64,000 nucleotides of DNA from Actinostola sp. cb2023 (taxonomy: Eukaryota; Cnidaria; Anthozoa; Actiniaria; Actinostolidae), in NCBI GenBank assembly GCA_033675265.1, contig JAUJYZ010000906.1, positions 1 to 64,000 of the forward strand, written 5' to 3'. Within the stretch, counting starts at the first letter, position 1. Each line of letters begins with the position of its first letter. Of the stretch, positions 53,611 to 62,776 are shown piece after piece. A program made the translations under genes and the position numbers. Under the pieces are notes generated by a model. The model did no database searches. It had not been told where the DNA came from and saw only the letters and a program-made list of their open reading frames with translations.

Positions 53611-54554
53611 TCAGCAGATTTTATGAAAATACAGCTCGTGATTTCTTAATGTTCTTCTTGATATAAATTTCCTACAACAGTAGATGCACAATACTCTAAT
53701 ATCTCTACAATAAGTGTTTAGCTCTTTTATAATAAGATCGTAATCATTAGAGGCAACACATTTGAACCCATTATCTTCATACCGCTCTAATAGATTCTCC
53801 TGATTGGCCGACAGAATTCCTTTTCCCGTGGGTGTTTTAAATTCAATGCAAAGTCCCCAATATTTTTTATGATAATTATTAATGATTAAATCGGGCTGCC
53901 CCTTCATATAACCTTTTTTATAAGAGTTAATTCTTTTAGAACTCGAGTCTTGATTTTCACCTAAGCCAGCAACTATCAGTAAATATGGATGGAAGCGCCG
54001 GATATAGCTAACTACTTTCGTGTGTAAATCAAATTCATTTTGTATTTTAAACATCAGCATATTGTTACAGCAATTATAAGAACCGTATTTTCTTAAAGAG
54101 GGCAGCACTGTAGAAAACACCCAATCTTGAAATTCTTTAGCTGCCGGCATTTTAGAGCTGAAGATCAAAGAGTATAATCCAGGTTCTTTAATGAAAATAG
54201 TATGTGGTTGTACAGGGAGCATGACGTTTCAGTGCCCCCTAGTTCAAGGGGGCACTGATTTGGGACTCCCTTGTAATTCGTATGTGTTTGTACAGGGAGC
54301 ATCGTTTTAGGACTATTGCTATTCCGACATTCTACAGATAGTCCCATTTTAGGACTATTGCTATTCCCCCTGATATCTGCCCATTCTTCTTTATATTCAC
54401 CGTCAACGTGGTCTCTTATTGCATTCCTAGGACAAACATATTCTAAAGCTCTTGCAACATCTGTACCTTTGAACCATATGTTCTGTTTATCATCAATAAA
54501 TGTTGTAACAGATAATTTCAAATCTAGGTTGTTCCAGCTGCAGAGTTGTTGCAT
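53611..54554 (-). pseudogene. BRO-N / VRR-NUC nuclease / zinc-finger fusion, disrupted by an 80-bp insertion
   Basis: The N-terminal BRO domain (FKGTDVARALEYVCPRNAIRD) is split from its second half (FIKEPGLYSLIFSSKMPAAK; VLPSLRKYGSY). Next comes a VRR-NUC (PD-(D/E)xK) nuclease: YMKGQPDLIINN (catalytic Asp), CIEFKTPTGKG (E-x-K) and the ANQENLLERYEDNGF Gln motif. A C-terminal C2H2 finger ends the protein (CIYCCRKFISRRTLRNHELYFH). A 22-bp direct repeat (54201-54222 and 54281-54302) brackets a hairpin; the net gain of 80 bp breaks the frame between the two BRO halves. BRO proteins are common in large DNA viruses. Probable DNA-binding nuclease; substrate unknown. Confidence 0.7.
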
Positions 54555-55072
54555 GTTATATTAGAGATATCGATGTCCTCAATACCTGATACGGGGGCAA
54601 AATTAACATGTTTGGCCACTTGAACTAGACAGCTTGACAATGCAACCATTCTACCCCCTTTTAAAAGAAGGTATCCTGCGATATTATTCAACTCTTGTGT
54701 CAACACCTCATTGGCCTTCAAATCCTCACACAATTCTTTATTATTATCAATAGGGATGGCATAAGAAGCCAATCCTACGGCAAGCTCTAGGGCTGAACTC
54801 ACTAAACCCTGTGTGATCTTATTCCCTAGAACTGTCTGATATCTGTTAAAATACTTATCCACATCCTTTGTAGGCAACTTCTTCACATCACCTAAAGACA
54901 TTTTAATTCCAGTATACTGGTCAATAGTACCAAGTACGGACAAGATACATAATTGTTCACGTTTTTCTTCTACTTCCACAGAATCTATAACTTTCTTCTT
55001 CCCAGCCTTCTTCTTTATTACAACTTCCTCTGGTACAGTTTCCTCTGCATATTGGTCAAGAATGGATGTCAT
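54524..55072 (-). CDS. Conserved Maverick protein upstream of BRO gene, unknown function
   Basis: 182 codons. A Lys-rich start (VVIKKKAGKKKVIDSVEVEEK), then SLGDVKKLPTKDVDKYFNRYQTVLGNKIT, a hydrophobic helix (LVSSALELAVGLASYAIPI) and another (NIAGYLLLKGGRMVALSSCLVQVAKHV). TCTAATATATG at the start. The 3' end overlaps the BRO gene start (54554) by about 30 bp, and its start is 3 bp inside the ATPase stop. Recurrent in Mavericks as I remember them. Possibly a minor virion protein. Confidence 0.65.
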   Translation of the reverse strand: MTSILDQYAEETVPEEVVIKKKAGKKKVIDSVEVEEKREQLCILSVLGTIDQYTGIKMSLGDVKKLPTKDVDKYFNRYQTVLGNKITQGLVSSALELAVGLASYAIPIDNNKELCEDLKANEVLTQELNNIAGYLLLKGGRMVALSSCLVQVAKHVNFAPVSGIEDIDISNITCNNSAAGTT

Positions 55073-55698
55073 ATATTAGATGGAATTTCTAAATAATGAT
55101 TATAAGGATGTCTTAAAGAAAAACACATTCTTGAATATTTTTCAGATTTTAATGTTTTAATAAAAGACTTCCGTTCTTCAAGAGGCATATTTCCACCATA
55201 TTCCTCAAACAGAGTTTTTTCACACAGAAGATTAGGATTATAAAATGAAATAATACATCCAACATTTTCCCGAAAGGGTTTGGCTATAGAGGACAATTGT
55301 TGTGTTAATACCCATAAGGACAACAATTCATGTCTCCCACTGAAGGCTAACTTAATACTGAACTTGTTCGATCTTTGTTTGAGATCCTTTGAAAATGCGC
55401 AATCGTCTAATATTATTAATGTGTTTGTACCAGAGAATACTATTTGACAGCATGAAAGCAAATCGTTTATCTCATCCGCATTATCTGATTCTGGGGATAG
55501 AACAATAAACCTTGGATCCTTATTTGCAAACCCTCTATAAGTTTTATTTTTCGAATAGGTTGGGCAAATCAAAACCACATATTCAAAAACATTTCTATAG
55601 GACCCTCTTAGAGTCTCAACTAAATATTTTGTTTTGCCGCAATTCGTCGGCCCTACTATTATACAGTGAAATGGCACCTGATCTTTCAATTCTTCCAT
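55069..55698 (-). CDS. Maverick DNA-packaging ATPase (A32/FtsK-HerA type)
   Basis: 209 codons. Walker A GPTNCGKT near residue 16 and Walker B TLIILDD near residue 92, followed by a SGRHELLSLWVLTQQ sensor-like helix with conserved Gln. Size and motif spacing match the genome-packaging ATPases of Polintons and NCLDV A32. Expected to pump DNA into capsids. AATATATGGAAG start. Overlaps the downstream gene by 4 bp. Intact. Confidence 0.85.
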   Translation of the reverse strand: MEELKDQVPFHCIIVGPTNCGKTKYLVETLRGSYRNVFEYVVLICPTYSKNKTYRGFANKDPRFIVLSPESDNADEINDLLSCCQIVFSGTNTLIILDDCAFSKDLKQRSNKFSIKLAFSGRHELLSLWVLTQQLSSIAKPFRENVGCIISFYNPNLLCEKTLFEEYGGNMPLEERKSFIKTLKSEKYSRMCFSLRHPYNHYLEIPSNI

Positions 55699-55701
55699 AT
55701 A

Positions 55702-56946
55702 TTAATACAGAATCGCTTTCAAACTGCTGCCTTGAATTTCCATCAGGGCGTCGGCAATGACAAACATATAGCATGTTAAAGTTCCCGACCCGCCAACTTT
55801 CCTCTTCATCTCTAGTTTAACACCATCTTTTGTGCTATTCAACAATAGGCCGTTTCCATGAATTTTATTATCGGCAAAGGTTCTCAAATCAATCCATAGG
55901 GCGAATTTATCTGAATAAAAGTCTTTAGGCGTGATATTATCAGTCTCACCAAATCTTGATCTAATCGAGTTCCAAAAATCTGTAGGTTGCATGCCTTTAC
56001 TGAATAGTTTATTAGGCATTCCATCAACGTTGATATTGACTTGTGTTATATGAGGAGATACAAACTTTTCACTATCTCTAACACCTACAGCATACGCCTC
56101 AGTAAATAGCATTAAAATACCACTCATCGACCGCCGGGGAATATTAACATGTTCGTTAATCACACTGTCGGTGGCTTTATTAATCGTGAATGTCTTATGG
56201 AGAAGAATGTTCTCATAATAAAAACCTTTACCTATTTGATAGGCTGATAAAGCTTCGCGTGCAAGATAATCACTGGCAATACACTCATATTCAAGCTCAA
56301 TATTTGAAAGACTGTAAGTGTATGCTTTAGTTGCATCAGATGTTATTGTAACTTCTTTGCTTTGTGGAAGTGTAATCTCAAACGTTAGATTCTGAGAGAG
56401 CGCTTTTGCATAGAAACTGCCATGAGCGTCTAAAATAGGGTGGTTGATTGGCATTCGGTATCTATCTCCATAAACGGCAGCCAGAGCTACCTCGTTTGCA
56501 TCTGTAGACACTTTATCACCTGCAGCTGTTCGTAGTTTTCGCATATTAGTTGATGAAATGCCCTCACGCAACATATTCTCCCGTTCTCTTTTCGATAAAT
56601 AGAGATCATTATAGGTTTCAAACAGATCGATACGATGCGTGTCTTGAAGAGTCTCCCCACCGTACAAAACTCTCATATGAGATTTTAGAGCTCTACTTAA
56701 ATTATTAATAATTGTGTTATTAACATGTCCTGCAGTAGCTAAAGTTAATTTAAAGATCAGTGCAATAGATCCAGGCACATACACCACATTTTCTGATAAC
56801 TTTGGAATGTGGATATAAAGGGTTTCTCCTGGATTGGCTGAAGAGGGGTTGAACGTCACACGATGAACAGTTTTTTCAGCTTTCAAACCATAAGGCTGTT
56901 TGTAGTCTCGATTTACATCTAATATTTCCGGAATAGATTGTGTCAT
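55702..56946 (-). CDS. Major capsid protein (double jelly roll)
   Basis: 414 codons from ATG 56946; an upstream extension begins with TTG and is not used. Motifs recurring in cnidarian-type Maverick capsids: TFNPSSANPGETLY, SRALKSHMRVLYGGETLQDT, REGISSTNMRKLR, YRMPINHPILDAHGSFY, IELEYECI, VNIPRRSMSGILMLFTE and VRDSEKFVSPHITQVNI. Length is typical of Polinton MCPs. It should form the trimeric capsomers of an icosahedral particle. TTATATATG at the start, sharing a 5-bp spacer with the integrase start. Intact. Confidence 0.8.
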   Translation of the reverse strand: MTQSIPEILDVNRDYKQPYGLKAEKTVHRVTFNPSSANPGETLYIHIPKLSENVVYVPGSIALIFKLTLATAGHVNNTIINNLSRALKSHMRVLYGGETLQDTHRIDLFETYNDLYLSKRERENMLREGISSTNMRKLRTAAGDKVSTDANEVALAAVYGDRYRMPINHPILDAHGSFYAKALSQNLTFEITLPQSKEVTITSDATKAYTYSLSNIELEYECIASDYLAREALSAYQIGKGFYYENILLHKTFTINKATDSVINEHVNIPRRSMSGILMLFTEAYAVGVRDSEKFVSPHITQVNINVDGMPNKLFSKGMQPTDFWNSIRSRFGETDNITPKDFYSDKFALWIDLRTFADNKIHGNGLLLNSTKDGVKLEMKRKVGGSGTLTCYMFVIADALMEIQGSSLKAILY

Positions 56947-56951
56947 ATATA

Positions 56952-57923
56952 ATGGACAAGAAACTTTCAAAAATATACTATTCAGCTGTTGGATATTGGA
57001 AAGGTTATGACGCTATCAATCAATTAGCAGACGCCGCAAATATAGCCGATAAAAATAGTGTAAAGAATTGGTTAGAAAAACAAGCGCTGTGGCAGATCTA
57101 TTTACCGCCTCCGAAATACATTCCTAGACCGCATTGGGATATTTCAAAGCCAAATGAAATACATCAAGCAGATCTTTTATTTTTACCACATGATACTGTT
57201 AAAAGAAAGACTTACAAATATGCTCTAGTAGTAGTTGATGTAGCTAGCAGATATGTTGATGCTGAACCTTTGACGTCTAAGTACTCCACAGAAGTATCTA
57301 AAGCTTTTAATAAAATATATTCTAGAAAATTACAATGGCCTGAAACAATAATGGTAGATCCTGGCACTGAATTTAAGGGAGAAGTTACATCGATTATGAA
57401 AAAAATACAAAGATCAGAAGCTGGAAATCATAGAGCACAATCATTAGTTGAGCGTGCTAATCGAACTATTTCTGAAAAGTTATTCAGCCATCAATATGCC
57501 CAAGAAATGTTAGAAGAGGGTAGATCCCGTGAATGGGTGGAAAGATTACCTGATGTCATAAAATCTATTAACAGCGGGGTAAAGAGAATAACTGGAGACA
57601 CACCTAGCGAATCCATAAAGCTAAAAAAAGTGGATCAACCGAAAGAGGTTAATTATAAAAGACCTGTTGGATTAAAAGAGAAAAGATTGCCAGCAGGTGT
57701 GAAAGTTAGATATTTATATGCTCCTGGCGAATTGGAGGGCGGCGAAAAAAGACGTGCTACCGATCCGATATGGTCTATGGAAATGCACGACATAACTCGA
57801 ATACAGATATCCCCCGATCAGCCTGTATTATATTTCCTTTCAACTCCAAGACGTTCTTTTGTTCGAGAGGAATTACAAGTCGTTCCTGAAGACACTCAGC
57901 CACCGCCAGACAGTGTTTTATAA
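56952..57923 (+). CDS. Maverick retroviral-type integrase
   Basis: 323 codons. N-terminal helical part, then the rve core: EIHQADLLFLP (Asp 1), ALVVVDVASRYVDAEPL, TIMVDPGTEFKG (Asp 2), AQSLVERANRTISEKL (Glu), so the DDE triad is complete. A C-terminal chromodomain/SH3-like region (YLYAPGELEGG, DPIWSMEMHDI, PRRSFVREELQ) follows. It inserts the element at new sites. The only core gene on the plus strand, divergent from the capsid gene with 5 bp between ATGs. Intact. Confidence 0.9.
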   Translation: MDKKLSKIYYSAVGYWKGYDAINQLADAANIADKNSVKNWLEKQALWQIYLPPPKYIPRPHWDISKPNEIHQADLLFLPHDTVKRKTYKYALVVVDVASRYVDAEPLTSKYSTEVSKAFNKIYSRKLQWPETIMVDPGTEFKGEVTSIMKKIQRSEAGNHRAQSLVERANRTISEKLFSHQYAQEMLEEGRSREWVERLPDVIKSINSGVKRITGDTPSESIKLKKVDQPKEVNYKRPVGLKEKRLPAGVKVRYLYAPGELEGGEKRRATDPIWSMEMHDITRIQISPDQPVLYFLSTPRRSFVREELQVVPEDTQPPPDSVL

Positions 57924-57927
57924 CTTT

Positions 57928-58086
57928 TCATCTTCTTTTTACAAACTTACGCTTCGCATGTATCGGCATTTGTCTGCCGCCGAATGTCTTTTTACAGGTT
58001 GAACAGATTCTGTACATCACTCCACTAGCGGTATGATAGAATAATCTTTGTAGCGGGAAAAGTTTCTTACACTCTGAACACTCCAT
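57928..58086 (-). CDS. 52-residue zinc-ribbon protein of the Maverick
   Basis: Starts MECSECKKLFPLQRLFYH and contains a second pair, RICSTCKKTFGG, then a basic tail KFVKRR. Four Cys in two CxxC pairs, 22 residues apart, make a compact zinc knuckle or ribbon. CCGGCATATATGGAG at the start fits the element's promoter motif. The 3' end lies 4 bp from the integrase stop (convergent). Function unknown; nucleic-acid binding likely. Confidence 0.6.
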   Translation of the reverse strand: MECSECKKLFPLQRLFYHTASGVMYRICSTCKKTFGGRQMPIHAKRKFVKRR

Positions 58087-58887
58087 ATATGCCGGTGTGT
58101 TAAAACCTCAGATAGAGTGGGTGTGAATTTGATCTGCAAGAATTATTCTTTTGTCGTCTTCTCTGGACAGAGCTACTTTATGGACTGTTTCTGAAAAGAG
58201 CTGGTGCTTGTAACTTCGAATCACGTTCATCTTTCGCATGACTTTGACTCCAGAGAACAGGCAATTCTTATAATCGTCAAATTCGAGATCTTTCTTGACC
58301 ACAGACTTCTTAATGCCCTTGCATTTCTTTTCCTCTTTATCCTCTATTTTGTAAGCGTACAGTTTACTTCTCAACCCGACGAACTCGGTTATTTCACCTT
58401 CTGCCGCAGTTTCGTCTTTCATCATTCCAATGACTTTCTTATTGGTCCATGTACCAATTGGATGATCTTTGGGGTAAGCACTTGTATCAAACCTCTCTAA
58501 AATATCGTCTTGTATGTCTTTGTAGAAATCTTCTTTTTTTACCTCATACATCAGCGAGTCCGTATCTGTAAACAGCAACGAGGACGTGTTTCTGAATTTC
58601 TTCTTGAAGTAGTTGTAGTGAAAATCGTACATGAGAGATTTCGACAGATCTAAAATAGCCATTCCCAAATAGACGGGCTTGTTAAAGACCAATTCTGTTT
58701 TTCTCATGTGAATCGCACAGAGCTGTTCTGAAAAGATAGTTCTGCGATAATAGTTCGGCTGCGCAATCCACTTGGCCGCTTGTTTCTCCGTGGTGACCAG
58801 TTTGATGTCTTGCCGGTTACGAATATTTTCCATGGTTTTGCCAAACACGCTGTGGGACTTAATATAATGACATAATATGTTGATATT

Positions 58888-60241
58888 ACAGTGTATATAC
58901 TGTGAGATTTTAATTAAATCAGTATGTGTTAGTAAATTGATTAAAAAAAAAAAGCATTTTATATATTTATCTCACTAGACTACTTACTGTGACATTTTAG
59001 GCCGTTAGGTAACGGCTTATTTCTCCTTCGGTGATCAGTGTTGTGTATACTGTGACATTTTAGGCCGTTAGGTAACGGCTTATTTTACCTTAGCGGGATC
59101 AATGTTATATACTGTGACATTTTAGGCCGTTAGTTAACGGCTTATTTCTCCTTCGGTGATCAATGTTATATACTGTGACATTTTAGGCCGTTATCTAACG
59201 GCTTATTTTACCTTACCGGGATCAATGTTATATACTGTGACATTTTAGGCCGTTATCTAACGGCTTATTTTACCTTAGCGGGATCAATGTTATATACTGT
59301 GACATTTTAGGCCGTTATCTAACGGCTTATTTTACCTTAGCGGGATCAATGTTATATACTGTGAGATTTTAGGCCGTTAGTTAACGGCTTATTTCTCCTT
59401 CGGTGATCAGTGTTGTATATACTGTGACATTTTAGGCCGTTATCTAACGGCTTATTTTACCTTACCGGGATCAATGTTATATACTGTGACATTTTAGGCC
59501 GTTATCTAACGGCTTATTTTACCTTACCGGGATCAATGTTATATACTGTGACATTTTAGGCCGTTATCTAACGGCTTATTTTACCTTACCGGGATCAATG
59601 TTATATACTGTGACATTTTAGGCCGTTATCTAACGGCTTATTTTACCTTAGCGGGATCAATGTTATATACTGTGAGATTTTAGGCCGTTATCTAACGGCT
59701 TATTTTACCTTAGCGGGATCAATGTTATATACTGTGAGATTTTAGGCCGTTATCTAACGGCTTATTTTACCTTAGCGGGATCAATGTTATATACTGTGAG
59801 ATTTTAGGCCGTTATCTAACGGCTTATTTTACCTTAGCGGGATCAATGTTATATACTGTGACATTTTAGGCCGTTAGTTAACGGCTTATTTCTCCTTCGG
59901 TGATCAGTGTTGTATATACTGTGACATTTTAGGCCGTTAGTTAACGGCTTATTTCTCCTTCGGTGATAAGTGTTGTATATACGTATATACTGTGACATTT
60001 TAGGCCGTTAGTTAACGGCTTATTTTACCTTAGCGGGATCAATGTTATATACTGTGAGATTTTAGGCCGTTAGTTAACGGCTTATTTCTCCTTCGGTGAT
60101 AAGTGTTGTATATACGTATATACTGTGACATTTTAGGCCGTTAGTTAACGGCCTAAAATGTTACAGTAAGTAGTCTAGTAAGATAAATATATAGCTTCCC
60201 GACTAGTTTATTGGCTTAAAATGTGACAGTATATAAACTGT
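58888..60241. mobile_element. Satellite-carrying TIR element inside PolB
   Basis: Outer ends ACAGTGTATATACTGTGA and, inverted, ACAGTTTATATACTGTCA are about 90% alike. A second inverted pair (about 58,958-59,010 and 60,145-60,200) holds ATATTTATCT..ACTAGACTACTTACTGT. Between them lie about 19 tandem 62-bp units. No target duplication was visible, and coding sequence of PolB is missing at the site, so insertion came with a deletion or was followed by one. Confidence 0.65.
58985..60165. repeat. 62-bp satellite, about 19 units, each with a 16-bp palindrome
   Basis: Every unit contains TACTGTGACATTTTAGGCC followed by GCCGTTATCTAACGGC or GCCGTTAGTTAACGGC. Two unit classes alternate in blocks: TTTACCTTAGCGGGATCAAT and TTTCTCCTTCGGTGATCAGT. 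No coding potential. Confidence 0.92.
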
Positions 60242-62479
60242 ATCAGAGGCGTATTAGGTTGACATGGCCCAACCGTAGAGATGATTGTTGGCGTCAAGAT
60301 ACTTAATAAAGACAGATTCTTTATCCTTTCTATAATCTTTCATGTACTTATTATTGGCCTTGGCATACCTCTTGGTTATCATACTAACCCCACCTCGGCC
60401 GGATTCCTTTTTCCACCATGAGAAGCATATCCACATCTGTTAGAAGTTCGAGTTGGATCTGGGTCATCTTCAACATAGCGTCCCAAGACAAACCTGGAGC
60501 GGTATAATACCAACACGGATCCAACTTGTAGTTTCCCAGGCACACGTCTCTAAAAGCTTCAAAGGTGTCCATCAACAGAAGGACATCAGAAAGAAGATAC
60601 AGGTTGTGATAATCCCTCATGGTGTTCATTTCGAAGACGCGCCAGACTTTCTGTGCGTGTAGGTAATCGACGTCTGAAATATCAGCATTGTTGAGTTTGG
60701 AAAAGAACTCTTCTTGTGGCGGTAGAGCGGTCTCGTCTTACTTTGACAAACAGTGGACATAATCGTAGGGATACACCCCCTTTCTCAACAACAAATCTAA
60801 TTTTTCCCCTGTGAAGAACTTGGACATGTTTCTGAACTGTTCTTTTTTAAGATTTCCCACCAGCTTGTCCAACCCGGACGACATGAACTTGAAACTGTCG
60901 ATGAATCGAAGCTCGCGCTTGATGAGAATTTTTTTACCTTTTTTGAGCCAACTGTCGACCACGATGTTCTTTTTGAAAGAAATGTACTTCTCTTCGTTGT
61001 TGGGAATGCAATCAATTCTTCCCTCGGAAAACCCCAAGCTTTTTATAAACAAATGAGCGTCGTATCCAGCCAAATTATGAAAAATCACTGGAATGTGTTT
61101 AGGAATTCTATAATTCAAGTTGCAAACCTCATGTGCTGCCCCACGATACAACCCCGTCAAATGATCGTGATCACGAACCTTATCTTCTTTCAGCTTTCGG
61201 CAACAAATGAAACAATCCGTCGCATTCTCATACTCCACCCTATTCTCTTCAGTCATCAAAATATCTTTTGTTTTTATTTTGGCTATCTTTCTAATATCTT
61301 TTTCCAATTTCTCCACAAACAGCAATCCAAGATCTTCGTCTTCCTCTGTGGCCGTGTATCGAACAATCTTCGGCTCGAACAAATCATCGTGCGCTTTAAT
61401 CACATAACAGAACCCCGACGGTTTGTGTGTTTGATATTTTTCTGTATAACTTTCCTTGCTGTGGTTGTGGTTGGAATTCAAAGGTTCTGTAAAACATTCG
61501 AAATCCGCATAAACCACAAAAGGCACTCTCATGCTACGATTGTAATTCTTGAACGAGACAACGGAGCCTTTCTTGGGCAAAGTGATCTTAATCGATTGAT
61601 GCGCCCCGCAGTAGTCTGAATGCTTCTCCAACGAAATCTCTGTTTTAAAAGAAATAAGACATCGTTCACAAAAATACCTCTTTCCCTTGTGTTTATTAAT
61701 TTGTGAAGACAACAATCGACTCATACTCTTTATCCAACAATAATGATGGGTTGTGTCATTTGAAATCAACAACAAATTAATAGTTTTTTCTCTATCTTCA
61801 TTAGTGCTAATCCTCAACGGATAAACACTTTCTTTCCACCCGTAAACATTAACAGCATATTTTAGATTGTTCTTTTCAAAAATTTTAATCTTATCCAACG
61901 CCACGGGAAACTCAAGCCCGCTCCAGTCTAACGTTTCGGCGTTCTTTTTCAGAATCAGGGAGACTCTCTCTGGATGCGTCTCTGGTGTAAAGATAGATAA
62001 GGCAACCGCCCATTTAAAACATTGATTATCTTTGTTTTCTATATTAATTACAGCATTTTTATTCTTCAATTTCAACGGCAAGGCAATATAAGATTTGCCT
62101 CTCAAAGGAAGGTATTTATCAAGGCTAATGTCTAGAGCCACAACCCTTCTGAAGATCCATCCAGACCCCATATTTTGAAAGGTGTCAAGCTTCTCCATCA
62201 TATCCTCCTGCATCAAATCATAAGCCTCACCCACATCAGACGCATCGGTAATCGTCTCTATTTCCGAATGAAAGTAGGGAATAGTGGAAGTCTTCTTTTT
62301 ATAAAACTCAACCTCTAAGATAAGTTTCGTTTTAAACGGCTTCTTCTGTTCATGGACCAACCGAACAACATTAGCCTTTACATCATTCATAAATGTTTTA
62401 GCATCCATTCTATTCTTTCCTTCTATTCTGTAAGTTCTCATGAACCCTTTCAACGCAGACGCTTTCTTTTTGAAAAGGT

Positions 62480-62532
62480 AATCGTCCTTTGCCAACCACT
62501 CCGACAACTCTTGCGCTGACAGTCCTTTCATA
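62480..62532 (-). repeat. 53-bp identical to the left side of the Maverick, inverted
   Basis: Matches 40654-40706 without a mismatch and includes the start codon and first 17 codons of both flanking genes. May be the surviving core of the element's terminal inverted repeats. Confidence 0.85.
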
Positions 62533-62709
62533 TCATAACGAGCCGCAACGAACGATATTTTCCGAACAGCGGGACTTCCCTGTTGCTATGATGTGGTGTT
62601 TTAATCCTTTTACTTGCGGTTTCCTACATATCAACACTTGTAAGTGCTGCTGTACATGTCAACAGATAGATAGTTTATTTATGTTTACATAAAGACTGAA
62701 TTGCGTAAA

Positions 62710-62776
62710 ATGATCGATCTGGAACATTTCGAGGAGGAGCTATTTGACGTTTTTCCGCAGACCGCTAACAACGAAG
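62710..62776 (+). CDS. Candidate first exon of an unidentified gene
   Basis: ATG at 62710 opens 22 codons rich in acidic residues (MIDLEHFEEELFDVFPQTAN) and ends at a strong GTAAGT donor. No matching second exon could be fixed: the best acceptor region near 62,900 gives a stop in the required phase. Could be a host gene start or chance. Confidence 0.3.

Larger units (their letters stand above)
58108..62531 (-). pseudogene. PolB: Protein-primed DNA polymerase B, broken (nonsense, frameshift, satellite insertion)
   Basis: N-terminal part 60738-62531: YADFECF (Exo I), an HNH/EndoVII-like insert (DHDHLTGLYRGAAHEVCNLNYR region) and FHNLAGYDAHLF (Exo II). TAA at 60738-60740 interrupts the frame, which continues in phase (LPPQEEFFSKLN; DYHNLYLLSDVLLLMDTFE, Exo III) to a frameshift near 60,395. 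The next frame has [12 protein letters not shown] and motif A ([14 protein letters not shown]) up to 60254. Then a satellite element (58888-60241) replaces the palm segment before motif B. 58108 to about 58860 resumes with SVFGKTMENIRNR and motif C FTDTDSLMYEV. At least one palm segment of roughly 150 residues is missing. It cannot be a functional polymerase. Confidence 0.85.
40521..62532. mobile_element. Decayed Maverick/Polinton (virus-like DNA transposon)
   Basis: A self-synthesising transposon block defined by its gene set: protein-primed PolB (58108-62531), integrase (56952-57923), double-jelly-roll capsid (55702-56946), packaging ATPase (55069-55698), penton-like protein (44526-45116), VLTF3-like factor (51908-52846) and about ten accessory genes. 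Left limit 40521 is where homology to the copy A upstream region (ending at 10,380) stops; the block starts AGTAGGTAGG, and Polintons usually begin with AG. The right limit is not resolved; 62532 is the end of the inverted 53-bp shared with the left side. Long TIRs and a 6-bp target duplication could not be shown. Multiple lesions indicate it is dead. Confidence 0.92.

Noticed and set aside
58985..60165. Possible CRISPR-like array with palindromic repeats
   Set aside because: Unit is continuous 62-bp satellite; the sequence between palindromes is conserved, not spacer-like.
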